DNA of 64,000 nt from Seminavis robusta (GCA_903772945.1 CAICTM010000263.1:19150-83149); one strand, 5' to 3'; positions 21,029-33,499 are shown, counted from the first letter of the stretch. Translations and numbers: made by a program. Notes: a model not told the origin generated them from the letters alone.

Positions 21029-24000
21029 GAAGGCTTTGGCTGCCTCCTTTACGTGCTCTTGGGTATCGCTCGTGCCGTGCTCCTCTTCGAGCTTGTACCA
21101 TTTCTTGAAGAGACTCTTCATCTGTTTGTCGGATAGCTTTCTGGGAGTGCCCCCTTGAGGGTTCACAATCTTCTCGAATAGGGCTCTTGCCATCTCCATG
21201 GAACCATGTTTCACTTCCTTGTCAGCGTAAACAAAGGCAAGGTCGAGTCGCTTTGGATGCTTCAGGATAACCCCGTCAAAGATGGTTCTTGCGCGCTCTG
21301 CGCTGCCAAACTCAAACTCCAGCTGAGCGAATCTCGACATGGTTTCAACGTGCTTGTAATCTGGAAGCGACTTCAATGAGCGTCTTAGGCGGTCATGGGC
21401 TTCCTTGTGCCGGCCTCCCCGAAGCAAATACTGCAAATGGGCGATCCAAACCTGCTTTTTCGATTTGAACTTCTTGCACATTTTGGCAAACATCTCGTCT
21501 GCACGCAAGACAGTTTCTGGCGACGAAGCATTCACTTCCTTTGCCAGCATTTCACAAGCACGCAAATAGACTTGCTTTGGGTTGTTTTGCTGACAAGCAC
21601 GGTCGATTGCTGAGGTGAAGCTAGCGGGGCTTCCGTACTTGAGCTCCAACGCAAGAAGAGCGCACCAAACGTTCAACTTTTCCCGCTCTTGACTGAATTC
21701 AATTCTGGCGAAGGCCCTCTCGGCCACAGCACGAGCTGCAGGGATGTCCACCAGCGCCAGATGAAATGCCATGTATCGAATCCATATCTCACTTGAATTG
21801 GGGCTGCCGCTCAGAAGACGCTCGAAGTCGGCTGCTGTCTCGGGGTTGTCGTCGGCTGTACCATCTGCCAGCGCTGTTTCGCGGCGGGAGATCTCTTGCT
21901 CTTCGCGTCGCTTCTGTGCCTGTTTTTTTCTAGACTTGTGAGATGTGGATGATGCCAGCGCATCGTCATCCTCTGAATCGTCCTCATCTGATTCAGAGTC
22001 ACTATCAGCAGCTCTTTTCTTTGCAAGTTGCGATGCGTTAGCACTCCAGTCAAAGCCCACATCAGTGTCCATCATCTGAGCATCAGATGTTTTGGATTCA
22101 GCAGGTGCGTCGTCGTCATCGTCCGACTCGCTGCTACTGCTGGAATCATCCTGATTGTCGTCTCCGCTGCTGCTGGAGTCATCGTCAGAGCCTTCCTTTT
22201 TCGCACCCGCCAGAGACTTTGCCAACTTGGATGCATAATCCGGGTCGTCAGAGTCCACTTCAAGCGCTTCACGTGCGTCGGGCATCTCCGTGTCTCCCTC
22301 CTCATCATCATCCGAGGCAGCTTCTTCAAGGGTATCATCATCAGAATCTTCATCATCTGCGAAGTGGCTAGCCTTCATACTGAAACCGATCTTCTTATCT
22401 TCTTCATCTTTTCTGATGACAAGCACTTTCACAAGATCGCCGGGGTCGTAGAACTTTGAGGCATTCTTGACGTATTTGTCACTGCATTCACTCTTGTGGA
22501 CCAGCCCAGAAACCTTGCTGTTGTTCAAGCGGACAAAGACTCCATAGTCCTCCACGCGAGTGACGATTCCTTTGTGTTTACTTTGCAATTCGACATCCTC
22601 AAACTGGAGCTCTTCACTTTCTAGCACACTCGATTCGCGCAGGTCTAGATCCACCGTGGTTCTTTTTTGTTTCTTGCCTGTGGCTTCCCTGACTGCCTTA
22701 ACCTTGCCGACGACAAGCCTGCCAGGAGGAAATATAGCTGCTGGGTTTGGCAAAAAGTCATCAGCTAACTCCTTGATGATAACCCTGCCTTCCACGGTGC
22801 GTGATACGCGGACGAAGCAACCGCTCTTGTTCGTGACAGCCACATATGCGTGGCACATCTCCCCTTCTTCAGGGACATCGTCATCTTCGAGGTCCCCCTC
22901 AATGCGGCTTGATCTGAGGCTCACATCGACCAACGGAAGGGAGGACTTGCTTTCGAGTACTCGACAAGATACATACTTCCCGTTTGCAAAGGGCTCATCC
23001 GACAACAAGCTTCTGTGCCACAACAACAAAAAGAAGTTAGTAAAATAATGTGAATGGTCCTTCATCGCGACACATGATCGAAGACATAGTGCCCCTCCAC
23101 ACGGACTGCCAGATTGCTGTTTGCACACTTCAGCTCGCACAGAGCTAGATTTCACAGTCAAGATGAAAGAGGACACTTGACCGTTCCATCGGTGCATTTC
23201 AAACCCGATGCAAGGGTGGCTTACCTTCGCGTGTCCTTGCTTGGGGATGATTCCTCTTCACCATCTGCGTCGCTTTCACCAGAAACTACAGCGGCATCCG
23301 TTCCCTCATGGCTTCGACCAGCACTGCTTCCAAGCGGCATGTTGGTCCATTCATCCATTTCCTCAAGCTCAGAAATGCAGCACCGTGCAACATAACCGCC
23401 CCGAAGTTCCAGCATAAGCGATGGGGCGTTTATTTGCTTCAACGCGCGTTGGATGCGACCGACGACCAGTTCTCCCCGAGCAGGCTTCGAAATGCCGGAA
23501 GGCTTGTCTGACAGCATCGAAAGGTAAACTCTACTAGAGTCATCGTGATCGACTTTTACCAGCCGAGAAGAACCAGTTGCTTGAGATGTTCGCTTATGCC
23601 AACGTTGCTTGTCAATAACGGTGCAACTGAGGCGCGCACCGACGGGAATGTGGGAGGCCAGGTTGTTCAAAATCTCAGCATCGGTCGAGCATTCGAAACC
23701 AGGAACGAAACCACTGAGTTTTGGGGCCAATTCCACGCAAACTCCGCCATTGAAATGAGAAACTTGCTTGACAATCACTGATACTTTCCGTCCAAGCGGC
23801 AGATGCCCACGACGAACTCTTTGTCCCATTAGCTTCTTGCTTGTCACGATGCCTGCATCGTCCTCGTCATCATCATCATCCTGGGATTCTTTGACCTTTC
23901 CTTTGTTGGTCAATTCCACATCGTAGACGTCGCCTTTCACATGCACAGAAACCACATGGAGGCCCCGCAGCTTGTCTCCGGTTGCCCAACCATGAAAAGG

Positions 24001-27000
24001 GTGATACTTTGTAATCGTTGTGGCCTTTGTATATTTTCCCTTGAACGTTTTGCTGCCAGGTGTGAAGTCTTCACTCGCCGCCATCGTACAGTGCATGCGA
24101 GCGTGCACTTTCACGCCATCCCATGCCTTATCTAGAATCTTCAAATTTGCATTGTAAAAGTCAAGGCTTTCAACCTCAACCTCCTGAACCGCAGCTCCCC
24201 GACGAAACTTATGCTTGTCGTTTTTCTGAGTTGTCCTTCTTGTCTTCTTGGCTTTGTGGTACTCTTCGGAAACCGACAGGACAATCTTGGGTGGCGATTT
24301 CGTGTCAATCGACACTACACGAGCATTCACGGTGCTAAATAGCTCCAAATCCAAGCCGCCCTTTGATTTATGGACCATGCCCGTCAACCCACCCAAGAAT
24401 TGCACAAAAGCACCGTATCGCTGGTCAATATTGTTGACAAATCCCAGAACCCGGGCCCCCTCATACAGACTGAAGTCGGGAGAAGGCATTACGACGCAAT
24501 CAGCCTCGGTGTCTTTGGTTTTCGCTCGTTCCTCGGCATTTTCGACGAGCTTTGCTCTAATAGAAACGACAGCAAGTTGATCGGAGCCGGTCTTTCTGGC
24601 ATCTGAAAGCAAAAGGCCCTTCATTTTCAAGGATTTCCCGGGAGCAAGGAGCCTCTCCGCTAGATCATCCATCGCTGCCGCAGTGTCGTGTTCTTCTGGT
24701 TTGTAGGAATCTAAGAGTTGATGGTAGGGAAGTTTGCATTCCACGAATGGCGGCATTGTTGCACTCTCTGCCTCGTCAACAAGGTATTTCGATTTGACGT
24801 GCACAATCGCATGGCCCGGTACAAACGTTCCGTTGTTTCTCTCCTTCCCTGGTACAAGGCTAACAACTTTCATGGCCTTTTCCGGTAGAAGAGTGCCCGC
24901 ACGGAGCTTTACGCTCTTGGATGGTTCCTCGTCGGTTTGCATCTGCTTATCATCCTTGGCATCTTCGCCTGTGTTCACTCGCAAACTCAGAGTGAGTTGC
25001 TTCATGTAATGATCCGAACTATCTTCTTCGTCATCTTCCTCATCGTCATGGTCCATGGCTTGGCGTGAACGCCGCTTTCTCACGCGACGAAGCTTCTTCA
25101 CGCTGACGACCCGACACTGAACGACATCCCTAACTTTGTAGTTTGCGCGATGATCGTCGATGCCCAGTTCCAAAGCCAAACTTTTGGCTGGGACCAAACC
25201 AAACACCTTGCCGAAAAATTGCACGAACAGACCTCTGTCATCAATTCTGGAAATAAAGCCAGTGGCAACAGAGTTTGGCTTGCAAGTGTCCCATTCACTG
25301 ATAATATTGGTTGCCTGCAACAGAGATTTCTTGGCTGTGACGAAACATCGTTTGGTCGTTGGGTCTGAGGACAGAACACGTACGTCCACTTTGGCCCCAA
25401 CAGCAAACTTGGATTTCAACAGTTTGCTTTGATATTCCGCCGAGCCTGCCTGATCCAACAGATGATCCGCTGTAAGGAGACCTCTCACTTCCATTCCAAA
25501 CTCCACCAGCAACGCCCCTCCATTCAAGTGAGCACAAACAGGCACTTTGCGGAAGATCTTGCCAGGTTTCAAATCTGCGTGGGTCAAGACGTGCGCATTG
25601 ATAATGCTCTCCGCGGCAGCCCCCGATGCGACGCTCTCCACGAGATTGGAAGTGCTACACAAAAAAATGATCGACATGGCATGTTGTCAGAATGGATCAA
25701 TCAATCAATCAATCAATCAATCAAGCCGAACTAATTACGAGAAGTATCTCTTCAGTGCAGTGGCCTCTTACCTCAGAATGCGTACGGTGTGTTTTGTCGA
25801 AGGAGCAAAGTTCTTGGCAAAAGTTGCCTCCGGAATCTTCCCGTCTTCAGTGTCGTCCATTGCCTTTGAAATGTGGACATAGACGGCTCGAACCTTGGTG
25901 GCATCCTTGTAGATTGACTGTTCCGACAATGGTTCATGCAGCAGCGAAGCGGCACCATTGTCTTCTTCTTCATCACCTTCTTCTTCCGCATCGTCGTCGC
26001 TGTTGTCGGCGTCCTTGTCCTCGTCCAAGTCCATCTTGTCCTCCTTCGTTTCCACTGGCAATGCCAATAGCGCACCTACTCCTGGATCCAATCGAATCAC
26101 CGTGGCATCTTGTACGACCGTCCCGGGATTGGGCAGATGAGCAGTGGGAGGTGGACGCATATCCATCAAGTGTGGCAAGACGGACAACCGCACCATTTTG
26201 GTGGCCGGATCGACCGCCAAGATGCGCGCGGTAAAGGAGAGAATGGGAGGAGTATTCGATTGAAACAATGTTTTCCAATCCGTGGATCCATCCGCGTGTT
26301 TGGTGGTGGGAATCCAGAATCCACCTAAATGCGCCAACTCGACGGCTCCTCGAAAGACGTTGCCCAAAAAGGCGACACAGAGTCCATTGCGGGCCAGTGC
26401 CTCTACTTTGGCTTTGACGAGCCATCCGGGAGTAATGGATTGGATGGATGGTGTAGAATCGGACGACAATGGAATGGCTTGTTTGGCCATGACATCAGGT
26501 GATGGTAGCTTCAAGGGTAAAATGTCCGCCACCGACTTGGATCTCTTTTTGACAATGAAATCAAGCAATTGACCCACTTTCAATACGGTCAAGCCATCCT
26601 CCTCCTCATCACTGTCATTGTTGTCTTTGTTCTTGTTGTCTTCATCGTCATCATCTTCCTCTTCCTTGACCACATACGAGTTGTCATCCATATCGGCAAA
26701 TGCCAAGAATCCCTTGCGTCCATGTCCCAGATCGACCAAGATTCCATGATCTTCTAGCGTTTGAATTTTGCCTCGGATTGGGAATTTTGGGGCCGGTTCC
26801 TCGTGCCTTGGATTGACGGCGGAAGGTTCCAACGATACCTGAATCCTTCGTCGCGTGTTGTTGTTGCTATTACTATTGTTGTGTTGTTTCTTGGTGGTTT
26901 CCGTGACGGTTTTGAGAATGACCACGGCCAAGACTTGTCCTACAGAAATGGTCTTTGTCAAGGGTGGTGCCGTCTTGCCAGTCTATAAAAATAGATAAAT

Positions 27001-27639
27001 CAGAATGCAAAGAATAAATAGAAATGGTGTTGTGAGGGGAACTATATGCATATTGTATTTTCAGCATCATTCCATGCTCCACGAGCATTCGTCCAAACCT
27101 ACCTCTGATCGTAGGACATATCCCGTCAATAGATTGGGCAATGACACGAGGGCAAATTCTTCCTGAACTTCTCTGACAATTCCCAACAACTTGGTGCCTT
27201 TGGCCAATCTTGAAAATCCCAGAGCTTCAATAAAGGGTTCAACCTTCTCATTACTAGTGTTTTTCTTGCTGTCTTTGTCTTTGTCTTTGCTGGTGGGATG
27301 ATGTTTCTTGTAAATGACTCCACCTCCACCCAATGGGAGCAAGGAGTGTTTGTTGTTATTGTTGTTGCTGCTGTCCACAGTACCAGTAGTACCGGTAGTA
27401 GTCGAATCATTGTTCTTTTTGGGTTTTTTCTTGGAGGGTTTCTTTTTCTTTTCACCAAACAAATAGGTATCATCCTTGATAGCGGCAGCATTAGTAGCAA
27501 TGCCATCGGCTGCTTCTTCCAAAGCTCGTTTCTTTCTCTTTTTTTGAACAAAGAAAGGAAGATCTGCTTCGGCCTCTTTGTGTTTCTTCCTTTGTTGAAA
27601 GGCTTGGTCGCGTCCACCGCGTGGGAAATCTTCGGGCAT
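21014..27639 (-). CDS. RRP5: rRNA biogenesis protein RRP5 (PDCD11 homologue)
   Basis: Four exons: 27639-27103, 26982-25772, 25654-23225 and 23012-21014, making 2058 residues (yeast 1729, human about 1870). All introns are GT-AG and frame-consistent. The protein starts MPEDFPRGG, the conserved RRP5 opening, followed by a Lys-rich nuclear/nucleolar signal. Many S1 RNA-binding domains follow, seen as repeated G-x-V-x-x-x-x-x-G-x-F/L-V-x-F/L units (e.g. DRGLFVQFFGKVFGLV, QRYGAFVQFLGGLTGMV). Acidic stretches precede the C-terminal HAT/TPR helices (IWIRYMAFHLA, ARTIFDGVILKHPKRLDLAF). RRP5 binds pre-rRNA in the nucleolus and is needed for both 18S and 5.8S maturation. Its last codons lie in a repeat also found at 20585-20676. 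Confidence 0.95.
25696..25724. repeat. ATCA microsatellite in RRP5 intron 2
   Basis: About seven copies of a four-base unit inside the 117-base intron between RRP5 exons 2 and 3. Confidence 0.95.
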
Positions 27640-27963
27640 GGTGAAAGAACTTGACTGACTGACTGAATAACTAACTGATTTCTCTTTTGCAATGCAACCA
27701 AGGGAAGACTATGAGGAAAAAAGGGAAGCTATCCAACTGCTGAGCCTGATCAGCAATTCTGGACTAATGGCTGGATGTGGTTGTGTTGCAGCTGAAGCAA
27801 CGGCCAAAGTGGAAGGAGGAAAAAGCAATAAAAAATGAGAGCTGGTTTTGAGAAATGAATGGTCGAAAGGATGGTTGGTGATCTTTGAATCACGAACCTT
27901 TGACACCACGGGATTGGCTCAAATCTTCATTTTCTTCAAAACTCAAAACTCAAGCAAGAAACC
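27640..27963. promoter_or_regulatory. Divergent intergenic region, RRP5 / cupin
   Basis: 324 bases between divergent start codons, so both promoters should lie here. No motif recognised. Confidence 0.4.
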
Positions 27964-28565
27964 ATGATGAAGGAGCTGCTGTCCGTTGCCAATGAATGGA
28001 TTCTGGAAGAACTGCCGGTAGTGCAGGAGAGGAAGTCCCTAGCACTATGCATAGGAGTGATGCTTCCCATTTTTATTGGCTGCTGGTTCATCGCAGCGAT
28101 GGTGAGGATACCACTACTAGTACACTCTCCGTGACAAGAGATGATCCCCACAAAGATAAACACACTCTACAAGCATGCTTTCGTCTCTCCCGTCTGACCC
28201 AAAACGCCGCTACTTCTACTAATACTACTACCGGTACCGAGATGGAAGAACAACCAGATGCTACTACCAAAATTGGCACGAGCATTCTGTACCAGGATAC
28301 CCTGCTACGAATCTGGGAATTCCGTTTGGCGCCACAAGCGAAATGTCCCTTTCATCGTCACGATCGACCCTACTGTTTCCTCAATCTTACCGAAAGTTGG
28401 ACCCAAGAATTGGATACCAACGGTCAGCCGGTCAAGGCACCACCCCGTCGACAAGCACACCGTCAATGCACATTTGTGTCGAAGGAACACTTGTCGTCTC
28501 ATGCGGTCCAGAATGTAGGAAACGACACCTTTTTGCAGTTTATTGCGGAGTTTCTGACTATTTGA
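27964..28565 (+). CDS. Small membrane-anchored cupin-like protein
   Basis: Modelled as exons 27964-28101 and 28242-28565 (153 residues) with a 140-base intron that starts GTGAGG and ends ACCGAG after CTAAT-like branch sequences. Exon 1 encodes a membrane helix (LALCIGVMLPIFIGCWFIAAM). Exon 2 encodes a cupin-like barrel: WEFRLAPQAKCPFHRHDRPY with clustered His, and HAVQNVGNDTFLQFIAEF at the end, a pattern seen in small cupins. Cupins bind a metal through such His residues; a substrate cannot be named. Unspliced, the second frame alone could run from an ATG at 27996 (189 residues), but its first ~80 residues look like intron, including an ACCGGTACC palindrome. The splice is a prediction. Confidence 0.55.
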
Positions 28566-29081
28566 TTTACCGTTACTCGAGTGGATCAAAGCAGGGTCCA
28601 AAGGTAGCCGGAGACTTCAGCAGGGCTCAGCAGCCGGCGAGACTTCAAATAATGGAAACATGTTCTGTCCAACCCGTCGCGACCAGGGAGAGGTTGATTG
28701 TTGGATACCGCAAAGAACCTTTTAACAGACCAAGCAAAGTTCAACCAACACAAACATACCACACCAACCTAAATAAACACCAATCCCAGGCAAACTGTCC
28801 TTACTCCCAGGTTCACTAATGCAATAGCCACCAGAGAACGTCGGACGAAAACGCGCAACTCTAGAGGTAGACAGGTCTCCGTGTATGTATATAAGTAGTT
28901 TGAAAGTGTAGTGCTACAGTCAGTTGCATAATGAACCACCCCCACCAACACCCAACCTTCCGAGGAAGGCTGGGTGCTTGCAATTCGATTCATTCAGAAT
29001 CGAATCGCGTTGGTGATAACAGGGTTGGATTTTCAGGGGTTATGCGTAAGGGATTGAGTTATAACTATCCTTCCTTTCTTT
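28566..29081. other. Intergenic, convergent 3' ends
   Basis: About 515 bases between the 3' ends of the cupin-like gene and RPL7. A short inverted GAATCG-rich patch is seen near 28985-29005. No gene supported. Confidence 0.45.
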
Positions 29082-29807
29082 TTAGATCATCTTCTTGACC
29101 AACTTGTTGATCTCTTCACCACGAGCACCAGCTTCTCCACCTTCCAAAAAGTGCAACAACTTGGTCTTGCTCGAGAATCCTCCCTTGGGGTTGCTCAACT
29201 TCATGGGCCACAAAAAGTTATTGGCTTGCTTGAAGTTGGGACCAACGGTGTAAATCTCATTGATGAGATCGGCCACACAGCAGATACCCAACTTGCCCAA
29301 TCCCTCTTCTACGACGGTATTCTCTCCAAGGGGGATACGTTGGTTATTCAGCTTTCCAAATCCTCTCTTCAAAATGAGCTTTTGGATGGTAGAACGAGTG
29401 GGGTATCCATAAGTCACATAGGGCTCAATGAGACGAAGCATACGAATGGTGGCTTCGTTCAACTTGACAAAGGTGGCATTGTTCAACTGGCGGAGACGGA
29501 ACAACTGCATCACCCTCTTGGCCTTGGGGTGCACTCCAATGATACCTCGAATACGAATCACAAGGGCAACCTTGGGTTCGGCGGGAACATAGAAACCACC
29601 GGATGCCTTGGCTTTACGACGGTTCTCAATGGCTTCCTTCTGGGCGGCTTCGTACTCCTCGTCGTACTTCTTGGAGTTGGCCTTGAACTTGACAATATCC
29701 GTCTCGGCCTTCTTCTCGGCTTCGGCAGCAGCGGCAGCCTTAGCGTCGGCTTGCTTCTTTTGAGCTGCCTCCTTCTTGAGGACGGATTCAGGAGTCTTCA
29801 TGGGCAT
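29082..29807 (-). CDS. RPL7: 60S ribosomal protein L7 (uL30)
   Basis: Single coding exon, 241 residues, as expected for eukaryotic L7. The N-terminus is a Lys/Ala-rich extension (KKEAAQKKQADAKAAAAAEA) that binds rRNA. The core has LVIRIRGIIGVHPKAKRVMQ, LRLIEPYVTYGYPT, LILKRGFGKLNNQRIPL and the closing LWPMKLSNPKGG. It is part of the large cytosolic ribosomal subunit. I chose the ATG at 29807 (MPMKTPES) since residues upstream of it do not resemble L7. The plus-strand frame across this gene is a shadow. Confidence 0.97.
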   Translation of the reverse strand: MPMKTPESVLKKEAAQKKQADAKAAAAAEAEKKAETDIVKFKANSKKYDEEYEAAQKEAIENRRKAKASGGFYVPAEPKVALVIRIRGIIGVHPKAKRVMQLFRLRQLNNATFVKLNEATIRMLRLIEPYVTYGYPTRSTIQKLILKRGFGKLNNQRIPLGENTVVEEGLGKLGICCVADLINEIYTVGPNFKQANNFLWPMKLSNPKGGFSSKTKLLHFLEGGEAGARGEEINKLVKKMI

Positions 29808-30231
29808 CTTGGTCGGGTTGCTTGATAAAGAGGGGATGTGATAACCGAGACACGGGAGATGTTGGCTTCGAGAGCATCCAACAACCACCGACAAGGTGCT
29901 TTCGGCCTGGCTGGGATTAGTAAATGGAAAGCGGTAAGCTAATCACGAGTTGTGATTGCGAACGAATCCATAAACTGTCAGAGCTGTTTTGAAACTGAAT
30001 TTTAGAAACCAAGGCCTTCGCTTTGAGAAGCAAAGAAATGAACGCCTGCAAGGCAGGGATCTTTTGCTTACGTGGCGACTGTCACTCCGACAGCTGCTTC
30101 TTGAAACGGCGCGAAGACATCAACGGCAAGGCCACGATGGCATTGTTGTTCTTTTGAAATTTTCTTGAAAAGATCGCCTCCCCATAACAGAACAACTTCC
30201 ATAAAGTTGTTCTATAGTTTCCACTTTGACC
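29808..30231. promoter_or_regulatory. Divergent intergenic region, RPL7 / small secreted protein
   Basis: About 420 bases between divergent starts. It must carry the strong ribosomal-protein promoter. No element could be named. Confidence 0.4.
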
Positions 30232-30537
30232 ATGACAAACAATAAGCTTGTATCCCTGTGTCTGTTGCTCGCCGTCTTGATGATGGCTTCGTCGGTGTCG
30301 GCGTTGGGTAGCAACTGGGGATTTGCCGTTTTGAAGAAGCGTCGACGGGCCGTCAAGGACAAGCAAGATAAGGAAGTCCAGTTGGCGTCGTTGCGTGATG
30401 CCAGGGAGAAGGTCACGCAGCCCATGGATGTCTCGACCAAAGTAGGAAGCAGGCGATCGCCTCCTCCTCAAGTTGTCTCCAAGAAACCCACTGGTTGGGA
30501 GCGCATGATGGTTGCTGGACCTTCGATGGTGGAGTAA
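30232..30537 (+). CDS. Small secreted or organelle-targeted protein, unknown
   Basis: 101 codons from ATG 30232. A clean signal peptide (LVSLCLLLAVLMMASSVSALG) is followed by a highly basic segment (LKKRRRAVKDKQDKE) and a Pro/Ser/Lys-rich tail. No family recognised. The basic part after the signal peptide could act as an organelle transit segment, but there is no Phe at the cleavage site. The overlapping minus-strand frame (30082-30471) lacks comparable features. Confidence 0.6.
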   Translation: MTNNKLVSLCLLLAVLMMASSVSALGSNWGFAVLKKRRRAVKDKQDKEVQLASLRDAREKVTQPMDVSTKVGSRRSPPPQVVSKKPTGWERMMVAGPSMVE

Positions 30538-31057
30538 AGGTTCTCAAGAGCCATCCACCGTGCAATTTCGCTCCCGACGACTACAGCAGGTGTCTGGTCT
30601 CCTTATCTATTACGAAACAAATCCAATCGAAATGACAGATTATCTCACAAAGAGAATACGTAGAGGATGGCAAACAGAAGTAGAGCAACGCAACAACAGG
30701 CTAATCCTCCACTAACTCATAGTAGAATAACCGCTCGAAAAATTATGAAGTGAAGAACCTATAGTTCCTGGGGTTCAGTTGCCCGTAGCTGTCAGTCTGT
30801 GCTTTGGGCATGTCACTAAAGCGCAAGCAATCCGACAAAGTCATCCAATATCCTTGTGCAAGTAGGAATGCCACATCCTCTTCTGGATCCGGTACCTGGT
30901 ACTAGTAGCATCATTGAGCCAAATTGGTATACCCGTATCTAGCTCTAGAGGCATGATGTACTGTTCCAAACTTTGCAGAGCAGTGCTGCAATCTGCATGC
31001 CAAAAATACTTGCTCGCATCTGCCAGCTATTCGCAGAAGACCAGCATCGAAGCGCTC
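30538..31057. other. Intergenic, convergent 3' ends
   Basis: About 520 bases with no supported gene; a GGTACC-type palindrome is present at 30891-30905. Confidence 0.45.
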
Positions 31058-32227
31058 TCAACGATCTTTTCGCAACGAGAGTTTCACAAATCGATCACGA
31101 CCAGACAGGTCCTGGTGGATGGACTCCAGTACCACCACATTCCCATTCTGCTGCTCTAATAACCAGGTTTGCAACAGAGCCGGATGCGTGGGATCCACTT
31201 CCATCCAACACACACTGTTGGGTGTACCCCATTCCGTGACCCATTTGTGGAGTATGGACCGAATCACGTCCATACCATCGTCGCCACCACACAGAGCGAG
31301 ATCGCTCTCGTAGTCGACCACATCCCGCGAAAGGGTTTCCATATCGGATCGTGGAATGTACGGTGGATTGCTGACAATGACATGATACGGTTGCACGGTG
31401 GTATGGTCTTGAGCACTGCTTTGGAATGCCGCATACCGTTCGGCTTGGTCGGATAATACAAGTCGAGCATTTTCCAGGGATGTTGCCACGGCCATGGGTT
31501 CGACGTCAATTGCGTGTACGTGGGAATTGGGAATGGCATCCGCCAAGGCAATTCCAATCACACCGGTACCGCAACCCACATCCAAAATGTGGATTGTATC
31601 TGTATCCAGAGTTTGTTGTTGTTGTTGCTTTTGAATGTCGTTTCGAACCAATTCCACCAATTCTTCTGTCTCGGGTCTGGGACACAGCAGAGGAGGTCTT
31701 ACGATTAATTGTTCGTAGTGTAAAAAGTCCCATTTTCCCAAAATATATTGAATGGGTTCCTCTTTTAGCCGGCGTTCCAGCATGGCTTCAAAGTCTTCGT
31801 ATTGTCTTGTGGTCAATAATACGGCTGTCGTTGCGGTATCATCCGCTTGACTCATCCTTGTCAACAGCTGCGAAAACCCATTCGCCCAGGGAAGATCCAT
31901 GGCGCTTGCCAAGAGATGGGCCACGGACCATTCTGGTTCCGATACCCCTTGTTGCTCCAACCGATCAATGGATGATTTCCATATGTTCTCGACACGGAGA
32001 TGTGTCTTGTCCCCAGTCTTGTCTTCAGCACTGCTGCAGAATCTAGATATTCTTCTGGTTGGTAGTTCCGTGGAAAATATTATTTGACCATGGTTTCTTT
32101 TCCCTACCCTTCGAATTGCTTGGTTGGAATGTCTCGTAAATAATAAAGGAGGAACCAGAAAAGCCCTTGCTGTAGCCACAAAGACACTCATCATCAGACA
32201 AAGGCCGAGTGCCAATTGAAATGTCAT
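31058..32227 (-). CDS. prmC: Plastid PrmC/HemK release-factor glutamine methyltransferase
   Basis: Single exon, 389 residues. A signal peptide ends in VATARAFLVPP, the plastid ASAFAP-type site, followed by a Ser/Arg-rich transit region. The mature part matches PrmC: an N-terminal helical domain, then PIQYILGKWDF, RPETEELVE, the S-adenosylmethionine site LDVGCGTGVIGIALA, and the catalytic NPPYIP motif (VIVSNPPYIP). PrmC methylates Gln of the GGQ motif of bacterial-type release factors RF1/RF2; here the targets would be plastid release factors. The C-terminal Asn-Pro-Pro-Tyr and downstream helices are complete. Confidence 0.93.
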   Translation of the reverse strand: MTFQLALGLCLMMSVFVATARAFLVPPLLFTRHSNQAIRRVGKRNHGQIIFSTELPTRRISRFCSSAEDKTGDKTHLRVENIWKSSIDRLEQQGVSEPEWSVAHLLASAMDLPWANGFSQLLTRMSQADDTATTAVLLTTRQYEDFEAMLERRLKEEPIQYILGKWDFLHYEQLIVRPPLLCPRPETEELVELVRNDIQKQQQQQTLDTDTIHILDVGCGTGVIGIALADAIPNSHVHAIDVEPMAVATSLENARLVLSDQAERYAAFQSSAQDHTTVQPYHVIVSNPPYIPRSDMETLSRDVVDYESDLALCGGDDGMDVIRSILHKWVTEWGTPNSVCWMEVDPTHPALLQTWLLEQQNGNVVVLESIHQDLSGRDRFVKLSLRKDR

Positions 32228-32665
32228 CCCAGCTATGATAATTGCTTTGCCTGTCGGGCTCAGGGGCTACTTCTGATCTGATGATGGCATGAAAGGAAAA
32301 CAACATCCAGCAAAATAATGGATGGAGAGAGAATTTACAGCACGAGAAACTCATTCAGTGACGTCATGCACGAATGAAAGATACAACCATCGCTGACGTT
32401 GATTGATCCGTTCTGAATGGAAACTGATTCAGAAGAAGCATTGCTGTTGTGCTTCGTGTCTTTGGGTTGCTGATGTGACTGCTGACTCCTTTTTGAAAGC
32501 CCACGTGTTGTGTCTCCAACACAGTAGCGAGTGATTCATCAGGAAGAGGATACTCACTTTAGATTGCTTCGTTTTGTGCCTTGGTAGAGGAGTCACAAAT
32601 TCATAAAGGAGAAATTCCATATCATCCCCCTTCAATTAATTAGTTGTTGCAACGATCCACTGACA
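32228..32665. promoter_or_regulatory. Divergent intergenic region, PrmC / bPH protein
   Basis: About 440 bases between the starts of two plastid-directed proteins transcribed divergently. Shared regulation is possible but not shown. Confidence 0.35.
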
Positions 32666-33499
32666 ATGAAATCCACATCTGCCTTGACTGCCTTTTTGCT
32701 GGTGGCAGCTGCTTCTACTTGCAGTGCCTTTGCCCCTGCGGCACGACCACTTTCGCTGCAAAGACAATCTGCATCTCCTGCACTATTTTTGGCTGACAAG
32801 CCCACGGAAGAAGCTGTTTTCGTGCCTCCTCCAGAGGCAGCTGATTCCTCCGAAGAAAATGCCACTGAAGAAAAAGTAGATGAAGAAGTTTTTGATAAGG
32901 TAGAAAAGATGGGAAAGGGAGCTGCCAAGGTGAGACAGAATTACAAATGATTAATTCACACTGAACAAAATTTCAAAAAGTGGCTGCAGTATCTCACCCT
33001 TATGTTCTTCCACTTTATTTTGTAGGCGAAACGAGGCAAGCGAAAGAGTGGCAAGGGAGGAGCTCCTACTGGTGCCAAAAAATCAGCGGCATCATTGGCT
33101 CCCGAAGAAGTGTACTATGAGGGACCACCTGCCATTACGGAAACCATTGCTCCTACCATCTCCATTTTGACTGTCATTGGAATTGTTCCCGCCGCAGCCG
33201 CATGGGCGCGACAAGCATGGGTCCGCTACAAGATCACATCTCGCCGTATTCGGGTCACTTCGGGTGTGGGAGGAAATGACATGTCCGAAATTGTATACCC
33301 CGATATCGTCGAAGTCAGAACGGCCAAGAGACTGTTTGGTGATGGTGACATGGTTGCGTTCCTGCGAGATGGAGCCAAATTCGAAATTAGAAACATCCCC
33401 GACTTTGATGAAGCCATGGAATTCATGTTGAAATACATGGACAAGGAGGTTGTCGAACAATATAGGCTTCAGGGAGATGTCACCAAACCACCAGAGTAA
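32666..33499 (+). CDS. Plastid membrane protein with bacterial-PH-like domain
   Basis: Exons 32666-32929 and 33026-33499 (245 residues; 96-base GT-AG intron, phase 0). A textbook bipartite plastid signal is present: hydrophobic LTAFLLVAAASTCS, then AFAPAARPLSLQ. An acidic linker and a Lys/Gly-rich stretch at the splice junction precede one or two membrane helices (TISILTVIGIVPAAAAWA). The remaining ~90 residues (YKITSRRIRVTSG, IVYPDIVEVRT, FRDGAKFEIRNIPD-like) resemble the bacterial PH domain found in membrane proteins (bPH_2). Homologous small proteins of thylakoids or the plastid envelope are known only as conserved; the function is unknown. Domain call is moderate. Confidence 0.75.

Noticed and set aside
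27996-28565. Unspliced 189-residue version of the cupin-like protein
   Set aside because: Its first 80 residues lack cupin character and cover a likely intron with branch-like sequence; the spliced form also gains a membrane helix. Kept as an alternative.
29151-29825. 224-codon plus-strand frame
   Set aside because: Antisense shadow of ribosomal protein L7.
30082-30471. 129-codon minus-strand frame
   Set aside because: Overlaps the signal-peptide-bearing small gene on the plus strand and lacks any features.
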